Shown one piece after another: positions 1 through 9,354 of a stretch of 64,000 bases of DNA. The stretch's first letter is position 1, and each line of letters opens with the position of its first letter. A program made the position numbers and the translations under genes. The notes under the pieces are model-generated. The model searched no databases. It was not told where the DNA came from and worked only from the letters and a program-made list of their open reading frames with translations. Source of the stretch: Pseudomonas sp. S31 (lineage in GTDB: Bacteria > Pseudomonadota > Gammaproteobacteria > Pseudomonadales > Pseudomonadaceae). The stretch is taken from the NCBI RefSeq assembly GCF_016648105.1, contig NZ_JACVVE010000012.1, positions 88,699 to 152,698 on the forward strand. The letters are read 5' to 3'.

Positions 1-2638
1 CCAGCAGATGCTCGATGAGCGTGCGCTGGTGCAAAACGCGGCTGTTGTAGCGCACCTGCAACGACCGCACGCCTGGAGCCAACTCTTCAATGCCCCGCAC
101 AGGACTGGCCTTGAGCGCCTCCATCAGCAGGTGGACGCGCAGTCTCAAGGCCAGGTCCAGCACGTTGTCGCCGTACTCCATCAATACATAGGCATCCCCA
201 GCCTGGCGGTAGGTGACATGGGGCCGGGTCGGTGTGGCTGGCAGCTCTGCAAGGACGGTGGCGGAAACCGTGGTGTCGGGAAGCAGGTTGGGCGCGGCCA
301 GGGAGACCGCCGAGATCGCGGCCAGCGACTCGATACAGCCAAGCTGCGCCTGCTCCAGGCTCTGTGCTTGCTGGAAGCTAATGGGGTGGAAGTGCAGCTT
401 GTCCCCGGGCTTCAACTGGCCGATCTTCCAGAGTTCCGCCTTGGCGATGGTCACCGGGCAGACGAAACCACCCAGGCTCGGGCCGTCTTTGGCGAGGATG
501 ACCGGGAAGTCGCCGGTGAAGTTGATCGCGCCAATGGCGTACTCGCAATCATGGACGTTGGAGGGGTGCAAGCCGGCTTCCCCGCCATCGGCCCGTGCCC
601 AGGTGGGTTTCGGGCCTGACAGCCGGATGCCGAGCCGGTTGGAGTTGTAGTGGACTTCCCACGGGGTGGCGAAGAATGCGTCGATCGCCTCCTGGGTGAA
701 AAAGTCCGGGGCACCGTGCGGACCATAGAGCACGCCAATGTTCCAGGTCTGGCCGTAGTGCGGGATCAGGCTGTCGTCCAGGGCTTGTGGTGAACTGACC
801 GGTGCTGGCGTGGTGCATGCCGGCAACTGTGGCTGGGAGATGGCGAGCATATCGGCAGGGCGCAGCGTGCGCCCTGCATGACCGCCGAACTGGCCAAGGG
901 CGAAGGTGGAGCGACTGCCCAGGTACACCGGCACATCCAGGCCATTACGAACCGCCAGGTAGCTTCGGCAACCCGACTCGGCACGCCCCAGCTTCAGCAC
1001 CTGCCCGGCCTTGACGCTGATGGGAGCCCAGTACGGCACGCGCTCACCGTTCAGTTGCGCCGCGCAGTCGGCGCCAGCCAGGGCGATCAGGCAGTCGCTG
1101 TGGAAGCGCAAGGTCGGTCCCTGGAGGGTGAACTCCAGCCCTGCGGCACTCTCGTGGTTACCGACGACGCGATTGGCCAGGCGGAAGGCAAAGTCGTCCA
1201 TCGGACCGGAGGGCGGCACCCCGACGTCCCAGTACCCCAGGCGACCGGGGTAATCCTGGACACTCGAATAGGTCCCCGGCTCCAGCACCTCGATCACCTG
1301 GGCTTTGTAGTCGAAGGCATCGAGCAAGCGGGTCCACACCTCGCCACTACGCAGCCGAGGATCGGCGATCACCTGGCGCAGGTAGTCGAGGTTGGTGGCG
1401 ATTCCATGCAACCGGGTCGCTGCCAGGGCTTCCTGCATCTTCGCGATGGCCTGCGCCCGGTCCGGCGCGTGCACGATCAACTTGGCGATCATCGGATCGT
1501 AGAAGGGCGACACTTCGCTGCCGTTGCTGACCCAACCGTCAACCCGCACACCCTCGGGGAAATGCACATCAGTGAGCAGGCCGGGGCTTGGCTGGAAGTT
1601 CTTGAGCGGATCCTCGGCGTAGATCCGCACCTCGATGGCGGCGCCTTTGGGCGCCCGCATCAGCGCCGGCCAATCGATGGCGTCGCCGGCGGCCACCTGC
1701 AGCATGCATTCGATCAGGTCGAGCCCGGTGACCATTTCAGTCACGGGATGCTCGACTTGCAGGCGCGTGTTGACTTCGAGGAAATAAAAGTCGTCGCGTG
1801 CTGCGTCATAGATGAATTCAACGGTGCCGGCGCTGCGGTAATTGACCGACTCGCCAAGCTGGATGGCGGCGGCATGCAGGCGTTCGCGAGTGGTTTGTGG
1901 CAGGTTGGGCGCCGGGGTTTCCTCGACGACTTTCTGGTTGCGCCGCTGCAGCGAGCAATCACGCTCGCCAAGTGCCGCGACCCGGCCAAGGCCATCGCCA
2001 AAGATCTGCACTTCGACATGCCGCGCATGATCGACGAAGCGTTCCAGGAACACCCCCGCGTCGCTGAAGAACTGCTCGCCCATGCGTTTGACGCTTTCAT
2101 AGGCACTGCCCAGTGCGGCGGCGTCAGCACAGCGGGTCAGCCCGATGCCTCCGCCGCCGGCGGTGGTCTTGAGCATCACCGGGTAGCCGATCTGCTGTGC
2201 GGCAGACAGCGCCTCGTCGAGGCTGTGCAGCAACCCGGTGCCCGGAGCCATTGGAACCTTTGCCTCGGCCGCCAACTCGCGAGCCCGGTGCTTGAGACCG
2301 AACTCCCGGATCTGCTCGCCCGTCGGGCCGATGAAGGCAATGCCCGCGGCTTCGCAGGCATCGGCGAATTCGGCACTTTCCGAGAGGAAACCATAGCCGG
2401 GATAGATGGCCTGGGCACCGCTCTGGCGGGCGGCATCGAGGATCTTGTCGACACGCAGGTAGCTGTCGGCCGGTTTGTCACCGCCCAGGGCGATGGCGAT
2501 GTCGGCATCGAGCACATGCTGTGCATTGCGATCCGGGTCGGCATAGACAGCAACGCTTGTCACGCCAAGGCGCTTGAGGGTGCGGATAGCGCGTACAGCG
2601 ATCTCGCCGCGGTTGGCAATCAGTACGGTGGTGAACAT
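1..2638 (-). CDS. uca: urea carboxylase, N-terminal part (cut by window edge)
   Basis: Biotin-dependent carboxylation of urea to allophanate, the ATP-using first half of the urea amidolyase route; cytoplasmic. The start is the ATG at 2638, preceded by GAGGA. The protein opens MFTTVLIANRGEIAVR, typical of biotin carboxylases. The ATP-grasp glycine loop lies at about residues 158-166, and an ERDCSLQRRNQK segment and an EVNTRLQVEH motif follow. After about residue 460 come the KipA/KipI-like (AHS2/AHS1) carboxyltransferase domains. About 879 residues are visible; family members are near 1200, so the C-terminal biotinyl domain lies off the left edge. The upstream atzF stop is only 10 bp away, so the two are one transcription unit. 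Confidence 0.93.
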   Translation of the reverse strand, partial: MFTTVLIANRGEIAVRAIRTLKRLGVTSVAVYADPDRNAQHVLDADIAIALGGDKPADSYLRVDKILDAARQSGAQAIYPGYGFLSESAEFADACEAAGIAFIGPTGEQIREFGLKHRARELAAEAKVPMAPGTGLLHSLDEALSAAQQIGYPVMLKTTAGGGGIGLTRCADAAALGSAYESVKRMGEQFFSDAGVFLERFVDHARHVEVQIFGDGLGRVAALGERDCSLQRRNQKVVEETPAPNLPQTTRERLHAAAIQLGESVNYRSAGTVEFIYDAARDDFYFLEVNTRLQVEHPVTEMVTGLDLIECMLQVAAGDAIDWPALMRAPKGAAIEVRIYAEDPLKNFQPSPGLLTDVHFPEGVRVDGWVSNGSEVSPFYDPMIAKLIVHAPDRAQAIAKMQEALAATRLHGIATNLDYLRQVIADPRLRSGEVWTRLLDAFDYKAQVIEVLEPGTYSSVQDYPGRLGYWDVGVPPSGPMDDFAFRLANRVVGNHESAAGLEFTLQGPTLRFHSDCLIALAGADCAAQLNGERVPYWAPISVKAGQVLKLGRAESGCRSYLAVRNGLDVPVYLGSRSTFALGQFGGHAGRTLRPADMLAISQPQLPACTTPAPVSSPQALDDSLIPHYGQTWNIGVLYGPHGAPDFFTQEAIDAFFATPWEVHYNSNRLGIRLSGPKPTWARADGGEAGLHPSNVHDCEYAIGAINFTGDFPVILAKDGPSLGGFVCPVTIAKAELWKIGQLKPGDKLHFHPISFQQAQSLEQAQLGCIESLAAISAVSLAAPNLLPDTTVSATVLAELPATPTRPHVTYRQAGDAYVLMEYGDNVLDLALRLRVHLLMEALKASPVRGIEELAPGVRSLQVRYNSRVLHQRTLIEHLL

Positions 2639-2648
2639 GGCGGTTTCC

Positions 2649-4475
2649 TCAAGCAGGTTTGCGGCTGGCGATAAAGGCGCGCCATCCACCGAATGGGGTG
2701 ATGTCTTCAGCGTTTTCCAGCGCCAGGGGCTCGCAGATGAATCCCTTGACCCAACGGCCGTCCGCCAGTTGCAGGTTGCCGATACCGAGGGGCGGAGGGA
2801 TCTCGGCGACGAATTCGCCAAAGCGTGCCAGCGGGATATCCCACAGCTCGACAATGATCGAGGCGCCTTCAGCGGCCCTGGCCAATCCGGGCTTGGGGGG
2901 CACCGAGCCCGGCAGGGCGAAGAGGCGGTAATCCGCTGCGGTCAGGGTCTGCTCCACAAGCACCGCGTTGCGGTTGCGCAGTTGGAAATTCAGCGGCATC
3001 CCGGTCAGATGCGCGCCGACGACGGCGAGCCGGACGCTGCCGGGTGCTTGCGGCTGTTCGATAACGAGGGGCCGTGACCGGCCGGTGCACCCCAAGGGCA
3101 GGTCGAATGCCGTCTGCAAACGCTTGCCCAGCGAAGCCAGCGCGAGATCGTGCCAGGCCGGGGCCAGCAAGGTGATGCCCGCTGGCAATCCATCGCCGCG
3201 CAGGCCGGCCGGCAGGGCCAATGCACTGAGGTCGGCGAGGTTGGTGAAATTGGTGTAAGTCCCGAATTGCGAGTTGAACAGGATCGGCTCGACCTTCATT
3301 TCTTCGAGCGTGCGCAAGGTTGGCGACGTCGGCACCACGAGCGCATCAAAGCCTTCCAGTGCCTTGTTGATGGCTCTGCTCAACTCCGCGCGCAGGTACT
3401 CGGCGCGATAGACATCACACGCGTCGTACGTGTAGCCGTTCTCGACGACGCTGCGCACGACAGGGTCGATGGCTTGCGGCGAGGATTTCAGCATCGACGT
3501 CAATGCCACGGTCCGCTCGGCCACCCAGGGACCCTGGTAGAGCTGCTCGGCCAATTGACGGAACGGCGTGAAATCAATCGGCACCAACGTCATGCCAAGG
3601 TCGCGCAGTCGTTGCAGTGTCTTCTCGAAAACCGCCTGGTTCTGCTGGTCGCCAAAGAACTCCAGCGTATCGGGGATCGCCAAGCGTGGCGTGCTGCCGA
3701 TCGCGACCGGGGCAGTCGCCGGGTTGGTGCGAGAGTAGGCATCGGCGGCATCGTAGCCCCCGGCAATCTGTGCAACGCATTCGGCATCCTCGACCGTCAA
3801 GGCGAAGACCGAAACACAATCCAGGGTACGGCAGGCAGGCACCACGCCCGTAGTGGGCAGCCAGCCCTTGGTGGGCTTCAGGCCGACAATATTATTGAAA
3901 CCTGCCGGCACACGCCCGGAGCCGGCCGTGTCGGTGCCCAGCGAAAACGCAACCAGCCCTCGAGCAACCACGGACGCAGACCCGGAACTGGAGCCGCCAC
4001 TGACGTAATCCGCATTGAAGGTATTCGGCACCGCACCGAACGGCGAGCGGGTACCCACCAGGCCGGTGGCGAATTGGTCCAGGTTGGTCTTGCCGATCAG
4101 CACGGCGCCGGCCGCCTGCAACCTGGACACGACGGTTGCGTCCTGTTCGGGCTGGTAAGCGAACTCCGGGCACGCCGCACTGGTTTGCCAGCCTGCCGCG
4201 TCGATGTTGTCTTTTACCGCGAAGGGGACGCCATAGAGTGGCAACTTGCTGAAGTCGCCCTGGGCCACTTCCAGTTGTTCAGCCAAGCCTGCAAGCCGCT
4301 GGGCCAGTTGTTCGGGAGATGCGAGCGTGATCCAGGCTGAATCGACCCCTTGAGCCTGTTGGAGCAGCTCAAAAAGTACGCTGGGACTCAATGCCTCCTG
4401 GCGATAAGCGTGCTGCCAGTCGTGAAGGGTCCAGCCGAGGGTGGGCATCGAACGAAGTTGCATACGGAGCTCCAT
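2649..4475 (-). CDS. atzF: allophanate hydrolase
   Basis: Hydrolyses allophanate to ammonia and CO2, completing the urease-independent urea pathway begun by the adjacent urea carboxylase. It is an amidase-signature enzyme: catalytic Lys88 in GVPFAVKDN, the serine-rich GGSSSGS at 160-166 holding the cis-Ser, and nucleophile Ser186 in TDTAGSG. A C-terminal allophanate-hydrolase domain follows (about 450-608), giving a full-length two-domain protein. An in-frame ATG at 4463 has a better-spaced GGAG upstream than the ATG at 4475, so the protein may start four residues later. It is the first gene of the pair and is followed directly by uca. Confidence 0.93.
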   Translation of the reverse strand: MELRMQLRSMPTLGWTLHDWQHAYRQEALSPSVLFELLQQAQGVDSAWITLASPEQLAQRLAGLAEQLEVAQGDFSKLPLYGVPFAVKDNIDAAGWQTSAACPEFAYQPEQDATVVSRLQAAGAVLIGKTNLDQFATGLVGTRSPFGAVPNTFNADYVSGGSSSGSASVVARGLVAFSLGTDTAGSGRVPAGFNNIVGLKPTKGWLPTTGVVPACRTLDCVSVFALTVEDAECVAQIAGGYDAADAYSRTNPATAPVAIGSTPRLAIPDTLEFFGDQQNQAVFEKTLQRLRDLGMTLVPIDFTPFRQLAEQLYQGPWVAERTVALTSMLKSSPQAIDPVVRSVVENGYTYDACDVYRAEYLRAELSRAINKALEGFDALVVPTSPTLRTLEEMKVEPILFNSQFGTYTNFTNLADLSALALPAGLRGDGLPAGITLLAPAWHDLALASLGKRLQTAFDLPLGCTGRSRPLVIEQPQAPGSVRLAVVGAHLTGMPLNFQLRNRNAVLVEQTLTAADYRLFALPGSVPPKPGLARAAEGASIIVELWDIPLARFGEFVAEIPPPLGIGNLQLADGRWVKGFICEPLALENAEDITPFGGWRAFIASRKPA

Positions 4476-5051
4476 CTTGTATCCAAGTTTGGATTCCTCC
4501 TCAGCAAGCTCCGGGCCATGTAGCTACAGCCCTCTTAGATCGTGGTCTCCAGGGCATTTCGGGGATTTTCGCCTGACTGATTTGCTGCGATGTGGTGCAC
4601 GGTAAAGATTCAATGCCCCCTAACCGGGCTCGCAACTTCATCGTCGCCGCCAGCCACCTTATCAAGCGGATGCCGACTTTCCGTGACCTCAGCACCGTCT
4701 GCTCTGGGTCGATAACGGCCTTTCGTTAACGACTGCAATCGACCCATTGTAGACATTGCTAAACCACCAGCGCGCGTGTTGAAAAAGCAACAAGTGGTGC
4801 CAGACAGAAAAGGAAGGCTTCTTTTCACCCAAGTACTGCGGCTAATGCGTCAGGCGCTCCTCCTCCAGAACACCAAGGGCCGCGCGCGCGCGATGCAAGC
4901 GGAGCTGCCCTTTTCAGACTGAGGCATCTCGCCTCCGCTAGCGACCGCGCTCCCGATTCGATTAAACCGAACCCTCTACATTCCCTTTAGCGCATGCCAA
5001 CGCCAGCCTTACTGATCATGGTGAAGATCAGTTACTCAGCTGGATTTCGCC
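4476..5051. other. 576-bp gene-free junction between atzF and the ICE block
   Basis: No credible coding region is visible on either strand. It should carry the promoter of the leftward atzF-uca unit and the left boundary of the conjugation block. The only clear structure is the inverted repeat at 4705-4746. No integrase, tRNA or direct-repeat attachment site was found here, so whether this is a deletion junction or cargo inserted into a larger ICE cannot be decided from the window. Confidence 0.6.
4705..4746. repeat. intergenic inverted repeat
   Basis: TGGGTCGAT (4705-4713) is the exact reverse complement of ATCGACCCA (4738-4746). The 24-nt interior contains a further small stem, TAACG/CGTTA. 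The word resembles intergenic sequence often seen in Pseudomonas genomes; its function is unknown. Confidence 0.5.
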
Positions 5052-5387
5052 ATGATGCTTTCCCCCTACCCCTTACTTATAACCTGCTTGGTTGCCCTCA
5101 CGGCTGCCGCTCAGGACGTGCGCGAGCGTTCGGACTTCAGCCTGATGCAGCGGCAGATCGATGCCCTTGAGCTGTTGGCTGATCGAGCACGTTACAGCGC
5201 TACCGACACTGACCGAGCTCGTTATCGCTTCGACTACCCCAGGTTGACTGCAGACTTGGAGCGCGTGCGGCACGGCATCAACAACTATCTGTCGCCCTCA
5301 CGCGCGCAGCCGGCCGATCTGGTCGAACTGGCTGGTGACTATCGTGCTGAAGCACATGAGCCGAGTCTCTCCAATGAGCATGACTGA
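5052..5387 (+). CDS. RAQPRD family ICE protein (TIGR01690)
   Basis: Small exported protein that opens the conserved mating-pair-formation block of this ICE family; its exact role is unknown. It has an N-terminal hydrophobic signal (about residues 1-20) and carries the name-giving motif as RAQPAD near residue 93. At 111 aa the length is normal. The stop overlaps the following gene, so the two are translationally linked. Two adjacent ATGs (5052 and 5055) are possible starts. Confidence 0.8.
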   Translation: MMLSPYPLLITCLVALTAAAQDVRERSDFSLMQRQIDALELLADRARYSATDTDRARYRFDYPRLTADLERVRHGINNYLSPSRAQPADLVELAGDYRAEAHEPSLSNEHD

Positions 5388-5613
5388 CGCTCAACTCAGC
5401 GCGTTTTCTGCCGTTGCCGGGTTTAACCCGCAGCTCAGTTCGGCGCTGTGGCGCTCATCGGTGCTAGTGCTCGCATTGCTCTGGTGCGCCTGGGCGCTGT
5501 GGACTGGCTACCGCGGCTGGGCCGCTGGCAACGTCACATTCGGTGCACTCGGCGGTAGCACGCTACGCCTGACACTCGCGCTGATCGTGCTGATGTTTTT
5601 CATGCTGTCGTGA
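5374..5613 (+). CDS. ICE membrane protein, TIGR03758 family
   Basis: 79-residue inner-membrane protein with two hydrophobic segments (about 24-42 and 54-78) separated by a GYRGWAAG turn typical of the family. It follows the RAQPRD gene with overlap. Family members begin about 10 residues before a phenylalanine-rich stretch, which favours ATG 5374 (or 5380) over the upstream in-frame ATG at 5356. It probably contributes to the mating channel. Confidence 0.75.
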   Translation: MSMTDAQLSAFSAVAGFNPQLSSALWRSSVLVLALLWCAWALWTGYRGWAAGNVTFGALGGSTLRLTLALIVLMFFMLS

Positions 5614-5628
5614 ATTGGAGGCCTTGCC

Positions 5629-6006
5629 ATGAATACCTCACGCCGTTGCCATCGCCCGCTTCTCAAGCTGCGGGCCACCTGCTCGAAAGCCCTGTTCGTC
5701 GGCATGGTGCTGCTGAGTTCGGCGCTCGCTTGGGCTGACCTGCCGACCATGGAAGCCCCCTCCCGCGGCGAAGGCTCTGGGCTAATCGACACCATCAAAA
5801 ACTATGCCTACGACGGCGGCATCCTGCTCGGCCTGTTGATCGCCACCCTCGCCTTCCTCGGCGTGGCCTGGCATTCACTCACCGTCTACGCCGACGTGCA
5901 GAACCAGCGCAAAACCTGGAAGGACCTTGGTGCCGTGGTTGGCGTCGGCGCGCTGCTAGTGGTGGTGATCCTGTGGTTCCTCACCAAAGCCGCGACGATT
6001 CTGTGA
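5629..6006 (+). CDS. ICE membrane protein, TIGR03745 family
   Basis: 125-residue protein with an N-terminal signal-like segment ending near Ala36 and two later hydrophobic helices (about 58-77 and 101-117). The size and layout resemble a pilin-like or VirB2/VirB3-like component. It has a clear GGAG ribosome site 8 nt before the ATG. It is the third gene of the conserved block, with 15 bp and 7 bp to its neighbours. Confidence 0.8.
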   Translation: MNTSRRCHRPLLKLRATCSKALFVGMVLLSSALAWADLPTMEAPSRGEGSGLIDTIKNYAYDGGILLGLLIATLAFLGVAWHSLTVYADVQNQRKTWKDLGAVVGVGALLVVVILWFLTKAATIL

Positions 6007-6013
6007 GGTCATC

Positions 6014-6415
6014 ATGTCCGACACTCCAGCCACCCTGCCTGACGGCACGCTGACCTTCCTGCCTGAACGCCTCAACCGTGACCCGGCAGTCCTGCGTGGT
6101 CTCACTAACGACGAGATGTGGGTCGCTTTGAGCGCCGGTACCGGGCTGGGTGTGATTCTCGGCGCACCGCTGGCGGTGGCCACTGCTTCCATCGCCACCC
6201 TCCCCACCTGCATGTTCCTGTGCATGGCATTGGTGTTGCTCGGCGGCGGCAAGCTGCTGCGCCGTGCCAAGCGTGCTCGCCCCGAGACCTGGTTGTACCG
6301 GCGCCTGCAGTGGCACCTGGCGGTGCATTGGGGCATCAGTTCGCACCAACTGATCCTGCATTCGGGGCCGTGGACCGTGCGCCGGACTCGCCGGCATAGG
6401 AGGGCCAACCCATGA
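6014..6415 (+). CDS. ICE protein, TIGR03750 family
   Basis: 133 aa, VirB3-like in layout: a soluble N-terminus containing FLPERLNRDP, then a hydrophobic double segment (about 39-80), then a basic tail. The stop overlaps the next start by four bases (ATGA), a sign of translational coupling. Confidence 0.8.
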   Translation: MSDTPATLPDGTLTFLPERLNRDPAVLRGLTNDEMWVALSAGTGLGVILGAPLAVATASIATLPTCMFLCMALVLLGGGKLLRRAKRARPETWLYRRLQWHLAVHWGISSHQLILHSGPWTVRRTRRHRRANP

Positions 6416-7050
6416 GCCGCTTCCGCAACAAAGTGGATGCGCAGCAGGCGCACATCTTCAGCCTGCGTTTGGCCGTGGCCACCCTGGCGCTGCTGTGCGG
6501 CGGACTGTGGTACGGCTGGCAGGCCGCACCCTCCGAGCTGACCATCCATGTGCCGCCCGATCTACGTTCCGGCAGCACACGTAAATGGTGGGATGTACCG
6601 CCAGAGAACATCTACGCCTTCGCGCTGTACATCTTCGGCCAGCTCAACCGCTGGCCCACCGACGGTGAAGTCGACTACCACCGTGCCATCTTTGCCCTGC
6701 AGCCCTACCTGACACCCGCGTGCAAGACGTTCTTCGACGGCGACTTCGAATATCGTAAGGCCGCCGGCGAGCTGCGCGGCCGGGTGCGTGGCGTATACGA
6801 AGTACTGGGCCGCGGTTACAGCGACGACCCCGACTTGCGTGTGAAGCAGCTGGATAAGCACAGCTGGCTGGTCAAGCTCGACCTCAACGCCGACGAGTAC
6901 TACGCCGCCGAGCCGGTGAAGCGCGTAGTCGTGCGCTATCCGCTGCGGGTGGTGCGCTTCGACGTCGACCCCGAGCGCAACAAATGGGGTTTCGCCCTGG
7001 ACTGCTACGAAGGCACACCGCAGAAGCTGACGCTGCCGGGAGGTACGTGA
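6412..7050 (+). CDS. ICE protein, PFL_4703 family (TIGR03746), VirB8/TraE-like
   Basis: 212 aa with one N-terminal membrane anchor (about 18-40) and a periplasmic domain containing WWDVPPENIYAFALYIF, a family hallmark. The bitopic topology and position match the inner-membrane scaffold subunit (VirB8/TraE role) of the mating channel; that role is inferred from topology. It overlaps both neighbours. Confidence 0.85.
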   Translation: MSRFRNKVDAQQAHIFSLRLAVATLALLCGGLWYGWQAAPSELTIHVPPDLRSGSTRKWWDVPPENIYAFALYIFGQLNRWPTDGEVDYHRAIFALQPYLTPACKTFFDGDFEYRKAAGELRGRVRGVYEVLGRGYSDDPDLRVKQLDKHSWLVKLDLNADEYYAAEPVKRVVVRYPLRVVRFDVDPERNKWGFALDCYEGTPQKLTLPGGT

Positions 7051-7856
7051 TGATGCGTGTCTTGATCCTGATTCTGGTGATGGCCAGCGGCTGGTGTTCA
7101 GCGGCCGGCGCCGTCGAGGTCAAATACTGGGACCGCCTGCCCTTGGCTGTTCCGCTCACGGTGGGCCAGGAGCGGGTCCTGATGCTGGATGAAGATGTTC
7201 GCGTCGGGCTACCCAGTGCGATCGCTGGCAAACTGCGCGTGCAATCTGTCGCGGGTACGGTGTATCTGCGCGCCGCCGAAACACTCCCGCCTACCCGGCT
7301 GCAGCTGCAATCAGTGAAGACGGGCGACATCATCCTGATCGATATCGAGGCGCTCGAAGGCAGCGAGGCGCTGGAGCCGGTCAAGATCGTGGCCCAGGCT
7401 CAGTCGCCAGACATGGAAGTCGCGAAGGATGCTGCACCTGTGGCGACGCCGGTACCGGTAGTGCTTACCCGCTATGCCGCACAGAACCTCTATGCGCCTC
7501 TGCGTACCGTGGCGCCATTGCCCGGAGTACAGCGCGTGCCGCTGACCGACTCCATCGCGTTCAGTACCTTGCTCCCCACCGAACGGGTTTCGATCAAGGC
7601 GCTTGCTGCGTGGCGGCTGAGCGACTACTGGGTAACGTCGGTAAAGATCGTGAACCGCGGCCCCGGCAAGGTCGCGCTGGACCCGCGTCACCTGCAGGCC
7701 ACGCTGTACGCTGCGACATTCCAGCACGCAGACCTCGGTCTCGCCGGTACGCCCGAAGACACCACCGTCGCCTACCTCGTCACCCGTGGAAGCGACCTGA
7801 AACACGCCATGTTGCTGCCCCCGCCAAAACCGGAGGCTGCCGATCATGAAAGCTAA
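7050..7856 (+). CDS. ICE protein, TIGR03749 family, TraK/VirB9-like
   Basis: 268 aa, exported (signal peptide about 1-21, ending SAAGA) and rich in beta-strand-like segments, as in TraK/VirB9 outer-membrane-complex subunits. The ATG at 7050 overlaps the previous stop (TGATG). It lies between the VirB8-like and TraB-like genes, the expected place for this core-complex component. Confidence 0.82.
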   Translation: MMRVLILILVMASGWCSAAGAVEVKYWDRLPLAVPLTVGQERVLMLDEDVRVGLPSAIAGKLRVQSVAGTVYLRAAETLPPTRLQLQSVKTGDIILIDIEALEGSEALEPVKIVAQAQSPDMEVAKDAAPVATPVPVVLTRYAAQNLYAPLRTVAPLPGVQRVPLTDSIAFSTLLPTERVSIKALAAWRLSDYWVTSVKIVNRGPGKVALDPRHLQATLYAATFQHADLGLAGTPEDTTVAYLVTRGSDLKHAMLLPPPKPEAADHES

Positions 7857-9354
7857 CAGCCTGCTGAAGTGGTTGGTACCCGGGGTCCTGCTGGGCATCG
7901 TGCTGATCATCGGCAAATCTTGGGTGGCCGCGCCGGACGGCCAGACCGAGCACGATCCGGACAAGACCACACTTAGCGCGGAACAAGCCAAGGCCCTGGG
8001 CATCGCGGGCGACACCCCACGCGACACCGTAGCGACGCTGATCGGCCAGGTCAAAGCGATGCGCAGTGAGATGCAGACGCTGAAGAAAGGCAACGATGCG
8101 CTGCAAACCGAGAACAACCGGCTGCGCTCGCGCGAAGGCAATATCGACACGCGCATCCAGAGCACCTTGAGCAGCGTCACCCAGCAGGTCACCGAGCAGC
8201 GCCAGCAGGCCAACGATGCCCGGCAGAAGGCCGAACACCAGCACCGCGAAACCCAGGGCCTGCTGTCCAAGCTCAAGAACCAGCTCACCAGCAAGCCGGC
8301 CGCGAAGTCGGATGTGCCCGCAGGTTTCGGGCTTGAGCCCGGCGACGAGCAACAGTTTTCGGGTGCTCAAGCAGCGCCTGACGCCGTGCAGTGGATCGAG
8401 CCATCAAATGCGCACGCCGGCCAGGACGAGGCCAGCAAAGCTGACGGTCCGCTATCATCGCTGACGTCGACGTTCAAGGACCTGCACGGCCTGGACAACA
8501 ATGCCATCGATCGTGGCCAGGACCGTTTGCGTGCAGCCGCCAAAGGCGAGCGTGACCTTGGCAACGCTCAGGACCGCGCCGAGGGCGCCAAGCCCGTTTA
8601 CACCCTCCCTGAAAACTCCACGCTGATGGGCTCAGTCGCCATGACGGCGCTGATTGGCCGGGTCCCGGTGGACGGCACCGTGAACGACCCTTATCCGTTC
8701 AAGGTGCTGGTGGGTCCGGACAACCTCACCGCCAACGGCATCGACCTGCCGGATGTGGTCGGCGCGGTCATGAGCGGCACCGCTGCCGGCGACTGGACGT
8801 TGTCCTGCGTGCGCGGCCAGGTCGAGTCGATCACCTTTGTCTTCAGCGATGGGGCCGTCCGCACGGTGCCACAGCCGCAGAAGGTCGTCAGCCGCAATCG
8901 CAGCAGCACCCAGACCTCGGACACCGAGAAGATCCGTGGCGGGCTGGGCTACATCTCCGATCCCTACGGCATTCCCTGCATTTCTGGGGAGCGCCGCTCC
9001 AACGCCCAACAATACCTGGGCAGCCAGAGCCTGATCACGGCGGCCGGTGCCGGCTTCGCCGCAGCCCTGGGTAGCGAGCAGACCAACACCTCGTTCATCA
9101 ACTCGGCCGGCGGCAGCATGGGCTTGACCCAGAACAGCGGCAACAGCGCGCTGAACTCAGTCATCAGCGGTGGCATTGGCGATATCCGTGAGTGGATCAA
9201 CAAGCTCTATGGCGAAGCCTTTGCAGCCATCTACGTGCCGCCCGGGGCTAGGGTCGCCCTGCACCTGGATCACGAGATCAGCATTGATTACGAACCCAAA
9301 GGCCGGAGAGTGAACCATGAAAACCCATCCATCTCGGTACTGGATCTGGATTAG
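7846..9354 (+). CDS. ICE protein, TIGR03752 family, TraB/VirB10-like
   Basis: 502 aa. An N-terminal membrane anchor (about 8-28) is followed by a long coiled coil (about 60-150, rich in Gln, Glu, Lys and Arg), a Pro/Ala/Gly-rich spacer, and a C-terminal domain with a TraB/VirB10-type beta fold (about 230-460). This is the expected bridge from inner membrane to outer-membrane pore. It overlaps the upstream and downstream genes. Confidence 0.85.
   Translation: MKANSLLKWLVPGVLLGIVLIIGKSWVAAPDGQTEHDPDKTTLSAEQAKALGIAGDTPRDTVATLIGQVKAMRSEMQTLKKGNDALQTENNRLRSREGNIDTRIQSTLSSVTQQVTEQRQQANDARQKAEHQHRETQGLLSKLKNQLTSKPAAKSDVPAGFGLEPGDEQQFSGAQAAPDAVQWIEPSNAHAGQDEASKADGPLSSLTSTFKDLHGLDNNAIDRGQDRLRAAAKGERDLGNAQDRAEGAKPVYTLPENSTLMGSVAMTALIGRVPVDGTVNDPYPFKVLVGPDNLTANGIDLPDVVGAVMSGTAAGDWTLSCVRGQVESITFVFSDGAVRTVPQPQKVVSRNRSSTQTSDTEKIRGGLGYISDPYGIPCISGERRSNAQQYLGSQSLITAAGAGFAAALGSEQTNTSFINSAGGSMGLTQNSGNSALNSVISGGIGDIREWINKLYGEAFAAIYVPPGARVALHLDHEISIDYEPKGRRVNHENPSISVLDLD

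Noticed and set aside
878..2674. 598-residue plus-strand open frame
   Set aside because: Lies opposite urea carboxylase, whose reading is unambiguous.
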